Positions 52,567 to 59,672 of a stretch of 64,000 nt of DNA are shown one piece after another. The stretch is from positions 186,001-250,000 of the forward strand of contig NZ_CP146069.1 in the NCBI RefSeq assembly GCF_037023735.1. The letters are read 5' to 3'. The notes beneath the pieces are model-generated. The model searched no databases, had not been told where the DNA came from, and worked only from the letters and a program-made list of their open reading frames with translations. How positions within the stretch are numbered: the stretch's first letter is position 1; every line of letters begins with the position of its first letter. This stretch comes from Roseovarius sp. S88. Lineage in GTDB: Bacteria > Pseudomonadota > Alphaproteobacteria > Rhodobacterales > Rhodobacteraceae. Both the position numbers and the translations under genes were made by a program.

Positions 52567-53684
52567 CTTTTGTTACCAATTTCCTGGTCCTGATCTGCAC
52601 ACTTGTCTGTGGTATCACCGCACATGCGCCCGCTCATGCAAGCCCCATAAGGCTCAAGGATCTCGTCGAGTTCGATGGTGTGCGCGGAAACGATTTAGTC
52701 GGGTACGGGCTTGTCGTTGGGTTGAATGGGTCCGGGGACGGCATTCGAAATGCACCATTTACCGAAGAAATTATGTCCAACATTCTTGAGCGTTTGGGCG
52801 TCAATGTCACCGGTGAGCAATTTCGGCCAAAAAACGTGGCAGCTGTATTTGTCACCGCCAGCATTCCTCCTTTTTCGCGAACAGGCTCCCAAATTGATGT
52901 GACGGTTTCAGCAATTGGCGACGCTAAGAGCTTATTGGGCGGTACGCTTGTCATGACGCCATTGAACGCCGCGGACGGCGAAATATATGCGGTTGCCCAA
53001 GGCACGGTCATTGCAGGGGGTGCCGCTGCAGAAGGAGACGCCGGTGCCGTGGTGCAGGGAGTTCCAACGGCTGGCGTTATTCCGTCAGGCGCGCGTATCG
53101 AAAGAGAGATTGATTTCGAACTTTCAACCCTTCAGACGATGAGACTGGCTCTCAGAGAGCCAGATTTCACGACTGCGAGCCGTATTGAACTGACGATTAA
53201 CGCAGAGTTTGGACGCCCTGTGGCACTGATGCTGGATCCTGGAACTGTGAGAATTGATATCGCGGCAACGCGCGAACGCTCGACGGCGCATGCCTTGAGT
53301 CGGATTGAAAATCTTCTCGTCGAACCAGAACGTCGCGCGCGCGTTGTTGTGGATCAGCGGTCGGGCACAATTGTTATGGGCGAAGATGTCAGGATTTCGC
53401 GGGTCGCGGTGTCCCAGGGCAACTTGACGTTGCGTGTCGAAGAGTCGCCACTGGTGGTTCAACCCAACCCGTTTGCCCAAGGAGAAACGGTCGTCGTGCC
53501 ACGTACAAATGCTGAGATCGAAGAAGAACCAGGAATTGGGCTAGCAGAGGTGCGACCCGGAACGTCACTGTCGGAAGTGATCGCTGGATTGAATGCGCTG
53601 GGCGTCTCCCCCCGAGACATGATCGATATTCTAAAAAGCATTAAAGCCGCGGGCGCGCTGCATGCAGAATTCGTTGTGCGCTGA
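52563..53684 (+). CDS. flgI: Flagellar P-ring protein FlgI
   Basis: Forms the periplasmic P ring around the rod. The 373-residue precursor has a signal peptide (about 1-28, ending AHA-SP), then IRLKDLVEFDGVRGNDLVGYG (about 29-49, given as start of the P-ring domain), LVVGLNGSGDGIRN, VFVTASIPPFSRTGSQIDV and SAIGDAKSLLGGTLVMTPL, all classic FlgI sequence, ending with IDILKSIKAAGALHAEFVV. Last gene of the flgEKLI run; the 173-bp gap to convergent fliP shows no clear hairpin. Confidence 0.95.
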   Translation: MTFVTNFLVLICTLVCGITAHAPAHASPIRLKDLVEFDGVRGNDLVGYGLVVGLNGSGDGIRNAPFTEEIMSNILERLGVNVTGEQFRPKNVAAVFVTASIPPFSRTGSQIDVTVSAIGDAKSLLGGTLVMTPLNAADGEIYAVAQGTVIAGGAAAEGDAGAVVQGVPTAGVIPSGARIEREIDFELSTLQTMRLALREPDFTTASRIELTINAEFGRPVALMLDPGTVRIDIAATRERSTAHALSRIENLLVEPERRARVVVDQRSGTIVMGEDVRISRVAVSQGNLTLRVEESPLVVQPNPFAQGETVVVPRTNAEIEEEPGIGLAEVRPGTSLSEVIAGLNALGVSPRDMIDILKSIKAAGALHAEFVVR

Positions 53685-53857
53685 AAACCGCCTCGCAACC
53701 CTGGTTGGAGCCTTGCAAACCAAAGTTGTAACGCAAAATCACTGGAGCTTACCCTACATCACGGTTTGAACGTCGCGCTGCGCAATGGTTTGACGCACTG
53801 CCGAACCTGAGACTTTGGGATTTTGAGCAGGACAAGTTTGGTCTCGGCACGCGTCGG

Positions 53858-54598
53858 CTAGAAGTATCCCCGAACCAGGCCATCCGCCACCAGCGTCCAG
53901 CCATCAGCAATCACAAAGAACGCCAGTTTGAAAGGCAGCGAGACGATTGCGGGTGGCACCATCATCATTCCCATCGACATCAAAACCGCTGCAACCACAA
54001 GATCTATGATCAGAAACGGAAGAAACAGCAGGAAGCCAACCTGAAAGGCGCGCGAAATTTCCGACAGCATAAAGCTTGGGATCAACACAGACAGAGGCGC
54101 AGAGGACGCGTCAGGTGTGCTATCAAATTCTGGTCGCAGCGAAGCCATAGTAGCAAATGTGTCTTCATCGACCCGCGAAGCCATGAACACCTGGAAAGGG
54201 TCAAGTGCCAAACGAACGCCCTCTTCGGTTGTCACTTCTTCTTGCAATAGTGGCTCTATTCCGTTTGACCACGCATCCTGGAAAACCGGTTCCATCACGA
54301 AGTACGTGAGAAACAAGGCCAAACTAATAAGGAGCATGTTGGGTGGCGATTGTTGAAGTCCTATCCCCTGTCTCAATATGGCAAGAACAGTGACCATGAA
54401 GGGAAAACACGTGATCATGATCGCCAAGCCCGGAGCGAGGCTCAGAACTGTCACAAGAATAAGGATTTGAATTGCTCTTGCCGAGATCGACTGACTTTCT
54501 CCAAGAGAAATCGAAAGGTCTTGAGCGAAGGCTGGAGTGACGGTCCATGTGACGAGCAAGGCAAAGGCCAGAGCCGCAAGACGGTAGATAAGCGTCAT
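53858..54598 (-). CDS. fliP: Flagellar export apparatus protein FliP
   Basis: Membrane component of the type III flagellar export gate. The 246-residue protein has a signal-like N-terminus (about 1-25), LVTVLSLAPGLAIMITCFPF (about 52-71), LAILRQGIGLQQSPPN (about 77-92) and a C-terminal pair of membrane helices with LVVAAVLMSMGMMMVPPAIV (about 203), the standard FliP pattern. It ends the minus-strand operon fliF-fliH-fliN-fliP and overlaps fliN by 4 bp. Confidence 0.95.
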   Translation of the reverse strand: MTLIYRLAALAFALLVTWTVTPAFAQDLSISLGESQSISARAIQILILVTVLSLAPGLAIMITCFPFMVTVLAILRQGIGLQQSPPNMLLISLALFLTYFVMEPVFQDAWSNGIEPLLQEEVTTEEGVRLALDPFQVFMASRVDEDTFATMASLRPEFDSTPDASSAPLSVLIPSFMLSEISRAFQVGFLLFLPFLIIDLVVAAVLMSMGMMMVPPAIVSLPFKLAFFVIADGWTLVADGLVRGYF

Positions 54599-54894
54599 CC
54601 CAAACCGTCTTGAAGATCCGCGACTTCGGTCAGACGTACCGATAGCTGGCCAAGGTTTTCACCCTGCATCTCTTCCAGTTCGCCGCGTGCAATCAGCCGT
54701 TCACCGACATAGAGCTCGACTGCGTCGTCAACGCGCTTGTCCAAAGGCAAGACAGTGTTCTTACCCATCTTCAGCAGATCGCGAATAAGGGGTCGCGCCT
54801 TTCCGACGGATATCGTGATCTCGATCGGTACCACGGAAAACGGGTTTCGGGTCTCAACCTCGCTGCGTTCAGGTGTATCTGAGTCTTCTGGCAT
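54595..54894 (-). CDS. fliN: Flagellar motor switch protein FliN
   Basis: C-ring component at the base of the switch. This short 99-residue version has an acidic N-terminus and one SpoA domain: VPIEITISVGKARPLIRDLL (about 22-41), LDKRVDDAVELYVGERLIARGE (about 51-72, as the hallmark VELYVG.RLIARGE) and LSVRLTEV. Overlaps fliP by 4 bp and fliH by one base. Confidence 0.92.
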   Translation of the reverse strand: MPEDSDTPERSEVETRNPFSVVPIEITISVGKARPLIRDLLKMGKNTVLPLDKRVDDAVELYVGERLIARGELEEMQGENLGQLSVRLTEVADLQDGLG

Positions 54895-55499
54895 TAGGCG
54901 ACATCCTTTGCTTTGACTTCGACGGCATTAGCTTCAAAAAAGGACTCGATCACCTCGCCGATACCATCAATTACGGACTTGAAATCCAGTTCCCTCTCTT
55001 CCACGGTGCCAAGATTTATGCGGACTTGTCCGGCGACAAGCTGGGGGTCTTCAGAAATGGATATCGGCACGTTGGAATGAACCATCAGAGAAGTTTGAAG
55101 ATCCTCCAAATGGTGTGCCGCGCAGAAGATTTGGATTGGTTGGTGCCCATGCGTCTCTAGCAAATCATACAGTATTTCAGCAATCTTCGGCGCCAGTGTT
55201 TTTCGCGCGATGACCGGAAGCAGAGTTTTGACAAGTGACCCCAACAGCGGCTTCATCTGGCGCAAAACATCAATTTGGCTTTCGCCAAGTCTACGCGACA
55301 TGTCCTGTAAAGCGTCCAATAGCTCGGAAGAGTTGGACACATGCTCCTCGTTTCGCGCAGAATTAGAATCGTCCCAACCCGCTTGGTACCCTTTTTCAAA
55401 CGCGGTAAGTTTCTCTTCCTCGAGCAAAACGTCCGACATTTCCAGCATGCGCCCACTGGCAACAGCGCTGAAGTCTTCTAGCAACTCCGAAAGAGACAT
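54894..55499 (-). CDS. fliH: FliH-like flagellar export ATPase regulator
   Basis: Position between fliF and fliN, length (201 residues) and composition suggest FliH, which regulates the FliI ATPase. The N-terminal part is helical and charged (LLEEEKLTAFEKGYQAGWDD, about 35-54, with the EKGYQAGW motif), and the C-terminal half has the FliH/HrpE-like region with RKTLAPKIAEIL, VRINLGTVEERELDFKSVID. Sequence conservation is low, so the name rests mainly on position. The ATG at 55499 overlaps the fliF stop (ATGA). Confidence 0.75.
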   Translation of the reverse strand: MSLSELLEDFSAVASGRMLEMSDVLLEEEKLTAFEKGYQAGWDDSNSARNEEHVSNSSELLDALQDMSRRLGESQIDVLRQMKPLLGSLVKTLLPVIARKTLAPKIAEILYDLLETHGHQPIQIFCAAHHLEDLQTSLMVHSNVPISISEDPQLVAGQVRINLGTVEERELDFKSVIDGIGEVIESFFEANAVEVKAKDVA

Positions 55500-57130
55500 C
55501 AGGCACGTTCCTCTTCGCCTTCGAGCCAATTTCGAAGAATTTCGACAGTTTCGTCCTGGCGCTCGCCGATCATCAGACGCAATCGATCAACCGGATCTTC
55601 GGACTGGCCCTGAAGGCTTGGCAAATTGCCTGCGCCCAGAAAACCTCCACTATCGCCAACGGAAGACACAAGTGTCATGGAATCAGCGGGTACATCTCCG
55701 TTGTCGATTTCTCCGACAAGCGACGGAGCGTTGCTCAAACTGGGTTCAGCCAGATTCTGAGAAGCGGCTTCCAGAAGCGGTGCCGCGTTGGTTGCGGGGT
55801 GCGACAGCAATGGCTTGACAACAAACAAGCCCAACACGAGCGAAACAAGACCAAGAATGGCGGATTTGATCAATGCAACCCAATCCATTGCGAAATGCGA
55901 CAGCAAGGAAAACTGTGCGTTGGTTCCCTGCTCAGGTATCACCTCAAATTGCATTGTCTTCACAGTGATCACATCGCCACGCGCTTCGTCAAAGCCTACC
56001 GCAGATGCGACAAGTTCTTGCAAGGCGCCAAGCTCTTCCTCGGTCCGGTCCTCAAATTGCTCAATCCCTTGTGCATCTGTTGTGGAAATCCCGTTTAACA
56101 AAACTGCCACCGTTAGACGTTTGATCGCGCCCGGGCTCAGTGTCACCTGTCGTTCTGTCTGGGACACTTCGTAGTTTATTCTTTCGCGCGTCTCGCTGGT
56201 TTCGCTGGAGGAGGAATCCGCGTTGCCCGCGTCCCCGTTGGGTAAGTTAGAAGCAACGGTGACGTCTGACGTACCTTGATCTGCTGAGGAGTTAGAAAGC
56301 TCTTCGGTATCTGTGCTGATGGCTACCCGGCTTCCGGGGTCAATGACAGTTTCTCTCAGAGATTCGCTCTTGGTGACATTTTCAACGCTGACCTCCACAA
56401 CGGCATTGCCAAGACCAACACGGGCCTCTAGCAGTCGTTGAACGCGTGCTCTGAGCAGTTCCGCTTTTTCATCCGTCGAATTCGAACGCGAGTCATCTGC
56501 ACGTCCAATCAGACCACCATCGCCGTCAATCACAGAGACATCCTCTGGGACAAGCCCGGGTACTGCGGAGGCGATGAGGAATTTTAACGCACGTGCGTGT
56601 TGCCCGGAAAGCCCTGCACCAGTTGTTCTGATGGACAAGGACGCAGTGGGTTTCACATCGCGCTGAAACGGATTTGAGCCCTTGTTCGCGATGTGAACAC
56701 GAGCAGATGACACGGACGGATGCGTCAAAATCGTTCTGGCCAGCTCACCTTCTTTTGCGCGCCAATATGCAGCGTCAAACATCTGTGATGTCGTGCCAAA
56801 CCCTGACAGACTATCCAAAAGTTCGTATCCAGACGTAGAGTTTGCAGGTAGTCCTTCGCTTGCGAGCGTCATGCGCAATTCATCGCGCCGCGCCGCATCG
56901 ACGTAGATGGCTCCGCCTTTCACGTCATACGTGATCCCACGTTGTTCCAGGGATTGGATGACTTCGCCCGCCGCACCGCTATCAAGCCCGGCATACAACA
57001 AGGTCAAGCTGGGATTGGAGACCACTTTGGTCAGTGCAAGAATGGCAGCAAACATGCCAATTGTTGCCAGAGACACAACAACACGTCGCCGCGCATCCAG
57101 GGCCGTCCAGACATCTAGGAACTGTTGCAA
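55499..57130 (-). CDS. fliF: Flagellar MS-ring protein FliF
   Basis: Forms the membrane-embedded MS ring. The 543-residue protein has a first membrane helix (about 17-37), the FliF ring-building domains with LYAGLDSGAAGEVIQSLEQ (about 45-63), TSGYELLDSLSGFGTTSQMF (about 98-117), AYWRAKEGELARTI and ARVHIA, an acidic Ser/Asp-rich loop near 285-310, a second membrane helix (about 420-440) and the FliG-binding C-terminus with PVDRLRLMIGERQDETVEIL and RNWL. First gene of the minus-strand run; a CtrA-like box lies in the divergent gap before it. Confidence 0.95.
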   Translation of the reverse strand: MQQFLDVWTALDARRRVVVSLATIGMFAAILALTKVVSNPSLTLLYAGLDSGAAGEVIQSLEQRGITYDVKGGAIYVDAARRDELRMTLASEGLPANSTSGYELLDSLSGFGTTSQMFDAAYWRAKEGELARTILTHPSVSSARVHIANKGSNPFQRDVKPTASLSIRTTGAGLSGQHARALKFLIASAVPGLVPEDVSVIDGDGGLIGRADDSRSNSTDEKAELLRARVQRLLEARVGLGNAVVEVSVENVTKSESLRETVIDPGSRVAISTDTEELSNSSADQGTSDVTVASNLPNGDAGNADSSSSETSETRERINYEVSQTERQVTLSPGAIKRLTVAVLLNGISTTDAQGIEQFEDRTEEELGALQELVASAVGFDEARGDVITVKTMQFEVIPEQGTNAQFSLLSHFAMDWVALIKSAILGLVSLVLGLFVVKPLLSHPATNAAPLLEAASQNLAEPSLSNAPSLVGEIDNGDVPADSMTLVSSVGDSGGFLGAGNLPSLQGQSEDPVDRLRLMIGERQDETVEILRNWLEGEEERA

Positions 57131-57192
57131 CTTATTGACTCCTGATCATCGGCATTCTGCCAAAGCGTGGTCTCATCTTTGGCCGATCAGGC

Positions 57193-57207
57193 TTAACAAT
57201 CGGTTAG
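57193..57207. promoter_or_regulatory. CtrA-like box between divergent fliF and fliL
   Basis: TTAA-CAATCGG-TTAG, one mismatch from TTAA-N7-TTAA, 63 bp from the fliF start and 47 bp from the fliL start, so it could serve both. Confidence 0.45.
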
Positions 57208-57253
57208 TTTATACGTGCTTATCTTCTGCGCATGAGAAAAGTAGGACGCGCTT

Positions 57254-57745
57254 ATGACCGAAGCAGAACCAGAGCAGCCAGAAGAGCCAAAAAAGAAATC
57301 GAAACTCCCGCTTTTGTTGGGTGTGCTCCTCCTCCTGGTCGGAGCAGGAGGAGGATTTTACGCCGTCAACTCAGGATTGTTGCCGGGAGGTGATTCCTTT
57401 GTGGAAAACCATGCCAAGGTCGAACCAGACGACATCAAAGACATGCCAGATGTTTCTTATGTCGCACTCGATCCTTTGGTTGTCTCTTTTGGTGACGGTC
57501 GAGGGCCCAATCTTCGTTTTCGCGCGCAACTTGAAGTTCATGCGCCCTATCACGACGAGGTAGCCAAAGTGTCGCCGCGGGTGATGGATGTGCTGAATTC
57601 ATACCTCCGCGCCGTGGACCTGGAAGACCTGCGCAGCAATTCCGCGCTTGTCAAACTTCGAGCGCAAATGTTGCGACGCATACAGGTTGTAACTGGTGGA
57701 AACCGTGTGAATGACCTGTTGATCATGGAATTTGTATTGAATTGA
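57254..57745 (+). CDS. fliL: Flagellar basal body-associated protein FliL
   Basis: Stator-associated membrane protein that rings the motor. The 163-residue protein has a short charged cytoplasmic start (EPEQPEEPKKKSK), one membrane helix with LPLLLGVLLLLVGAGGGFYA (about 18-37) and a periplasmic FliL domain including VALDPLVVSFGDG (about 70-82) and DLRSNSALVKLRAQMLRRI (about 125-143). First gene of the plus-strand run to flhA. Confidence 0.9.
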   Translation: MTEAEPEQPEEPKKKSKLPLLLGVLLLLVGAGGGFYAVNSGLLPGGDSFVENHAKVEPDDIKDMPDVSYVALDPLVVSFGDGRGPNLRFRAQLEVHAPYHDEVAKVSPRVMDVLNSYLRAVDLEDLRSNSALVKLRAQMLRRIQVVTGGNRVNDLLIMEFVLN

Positions 57746-57752
57746 GGGCGAA

Positions 57753-58136
57753 ATGGTCGAAATGATCGCAGACGTACTATTGGTGGCCGGAGCACTCGGC
57801 GCGGGATTTTATTGCTTTGTTCTGGCGCGTCGCTTGAGCCGCTTTAACGATCTTGAAAAAGGTATCGGCGGAGCGGTCGCGGTTCTTTCAGCTCAGGTCG
57901 ATGATCTGACCAAGACACTGCAGTCAGCACAACATACAGCTTCGGCCTCAACCATGTCGTTGGACGGTCTTACTGATCGAGCGGAAAGTGTTGCGAAGAG
58001 ATTGGAAATCCTTGTGGCAGCAATGCATGATATTCCTCCAGAACCTGCGAAGCAGCCGCCTGCCCATCAAGATGAAGTCCCACGCGCTCCGGTGTTCCGC
58101 CGACATTCTAACGCATCAGAGGACACCGCGGCATGA
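57753..58136 (+). CDS. Membrane-anchored coiled-coil protein in the fliL-motA operon (unknown)
   Basis: A 127-residue protein with one N-terminal membrane segment (about 5-25, VLLVAGALGAGFYCFVLAR), then a heptad-rich helix (about 40-90, LSAQVDDLTKTLQSAQHTAS) and a Pro/Ala-rich tail. Unnamed proteins of this form occur beside fliL in other Alphaproteobacteria (possibly DUF6468, from memory). The ATG follows GAGGG and the stop overlaps the MotE-like gene. A structural motor accessory role is inferred from context. Confidence 0.7.
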   Translation: MVEMIADVLLVAGALGAGFYCFVLARRLSRFNDLEKGIGGAVAVLSAQVDDLTKTLQSAQHTASASTMSLDGLTDRAESVAKRLEILVAAMHDIPPEPAKQPPAHQDEVPRAPVFRRHSNASEDTAA

Positions 58137-58729
58137 AAGTGTTCTTTTGGAAAAAACGATCGCGAATGCTTGGCAGTTTGCAAGTGATCACGGTTCTTCT
58201 TATCGGGTCGGCGCTCTTGCGCCTGAGCGATGGCACAGGTCAGGCTTTTGCGCGCGATCCAGAAGTAATTGAAACTGTAACGTCAAACTCTTCTGGCGAA
58301 GTTCCTATGTGTCCAGCGCCGGATGATTTGAAAAACATGTTAACCGCGCTCAACCACCGAGAAGACGGTTTGGTTGAGAGGGAAACCGCCTTGCGCGACA
58401 GGATGCACGCGTTGGACATCGCCGAGGAGCACGTCACCGAGAAACTTGCCCAGCTTGAAAGCGCCGAGCAATCATTAAGAGAGACAATTGCCCTTGCGGA
58501 TACAGCTGCCGAAACTGACTTGGACAGGCTCACACGTGTCTACGAAACCATGAAACCCAAACAGGCCGCGGCGCTTTTCGAAGAAATGGATCCAAATTTC
58601 GCTGCTGGCTTTCTTGGACGAATGCGCCCCGATGCAGCCGCGGCCATTCTGGCTGGCTTAACTCCGGAAGCGGCGCATTTGTTCAGCGTTGTGCTGGCTG
58701 GGCGAAACGCGAATGTGCCACGCCAATGA
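58133..58729 (+). CDS. MotE-like flagellar protein (MgtE-N type domain)
   Basis: A 198-residue protein with a single N-terminal membrane or signal segment (about 13-32), a coiled coil (about 75-130) and a C-terminal PKQAAALFEEMDPNFAAGFL and MRPDAAAAILAGLTPEAA region (about 140-180) of the MgtE-N/MotE type. In Sinorhizobium, MotE is a periplasmic chaperone for MotC, which stabilises the stator. It overlaps the preceding gene by 4 bp and lies before motA. Confidence 0.75.
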   Translation: MKVFFWKKRSRMLGSLQVITVLLIGSALLRLSDGTGQAFARDPEVIETVTSNSSGEVPMCPAPDDLKNMLTALNHREDGLVERETALRDRMHALDIAEEHVTEKLAQLESAEQSLRETIALADTAAETDLDRLTRVYETMKPKQAAALFEEMDPNFAAGFLGRMRPDAAAAILAGLTPEAAHLFSVVLAGRNANVPRQ

Positions 58730-58802
58730 TATCGCGCATCTCAGCCATTTCTTAACCTCACCATGCCATCGTGTTCACAACCAGGTTTCTGTGGTGAATG
58801 GT

Positions 58803-59672
58803 ATGATCGGACTTATCGGTATCCTAATAATTTTCGCGATGGTTTTTGGTGGCTATCTTGCGGCGGGCGGCAAGCTTGGGATCATTCTCAAAGCGCTGCC
58901 ATTCGAAATGATGATGATCGGAGGTGCTGCCATCGGCGCTTTTTTGATCAGCAATGACATGAGCGCGATCAAGCACACCGCGAAGGACATCGGCAAGGTT
59001 TTCAAGGGTCCAAAGTGGAAGCCGGAAGATTACAGGGATCTTCTATGTTTGCTCTTTGAACTGCTCAGGCTGGCACGCGCGAATCCGGTTGGCATTGAAG
59101 AGCATATTGAGACCCCCGAGGAGTCGTCAATATTCAGCAAATATAAAAAGATTCTTGCGGACAAAGAAGCCATTGCTCTGATCTGTGACACCATGCGGTC
59201 CGCATCCATGAACTACGATGATCCTCACCAGGTCGAGGATATTCTGGAAAAACGTATGGAGGCTTCGATGCACCACGCGCTGCATTCAAGCCATGCACTT
59301 CAAACCATGGCAGACGGGCTTCCAGCGCTTGGGATCGTCGCCGCTGTTCTTGGCGTGATCAAAACAATGGCGTCCATTGACCAGCCTCCCGAAGTACTGG
59401 GAAAAATGATCGGGGGCGCCCTGGTCGGCACGTTTCTCGGCGTATTTCTTGCCTACGGACTCGTCGGTCCCTTTGCAGGAAGGGTAAAAGCAGTCGTCGA
59501 GGAAGACGGGCATTTTTATCAACTCATTCGCGAAGTTTTGGTGGCCAACCTTCACAATCATGCAACCAACATTTGCATTGAAGTCGGCCGGCAAAACACA
59601 CCGTCACATTACCGTCCGACATTCGTGGACCTGGAAGTAGCTCTAAAGGAAATGAAACAGGAAGCGGCATGA
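58803..59672 (+). CDS. motA: Flagellar motor stator protein MotA
   Basis: Proton/ion channel stator subunit. The 289-residue protein starts MIGLIGILIIFAMVFGGYLA, the typical MotA first helix, followed by FEMMMIGGAAIGAFLISND (about 40-58), a large cytoplasmic loop with EEHIETPEESSIF and DILEKRMEASMHHAL, then two further helices (MADGLPALGIVAAVLGVIK, about 165-183, and GALVGTFLGVFLAYGLVGP, about 201-219). The ATG at 58803 matches the conserved start; upstream in-frame codons to 58689 lie inside the previous gene. It overlaps the next gene by ATGA. Confidence 0.95.
   Translation: MIGLIGILIIFAMVFGGYLAAGGKLGIILKALPFEMMMIGGAAIGAFLISNDMSAIKHTAKDIGKVFKGPKWKPEDYRDLLCLLFELLRLARANPVGIEEHIETPEESSIFSKYKKILADKEAIALICDTMRSASMNYDDPHQVEDILEKRMEASMHHALHSSHALQTMADGLPALGIVAAVLGVIKTMASIDQPPEVLGKMIGGALVGTFLGVFLAYGLVGPFAGRVKAVVEEDGHFYQLIREVLVANLHNHATNICIEVGRQNTPSHYRPTFVDLEVALKEMKQEAA

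Noticed and set aside
53685..53857. Search for a bidirectional terminator between flgI and fliP
   Set aside because: Only a weak CAACC/GGTTG hairpin without a T-run on either strand.
57131..57253. Sigma-54 promoter in the fliF/fliL gap
   Set aside because: No TGGC-N10-GC pair with the right spacing; CtrA-type sites explain the region better.
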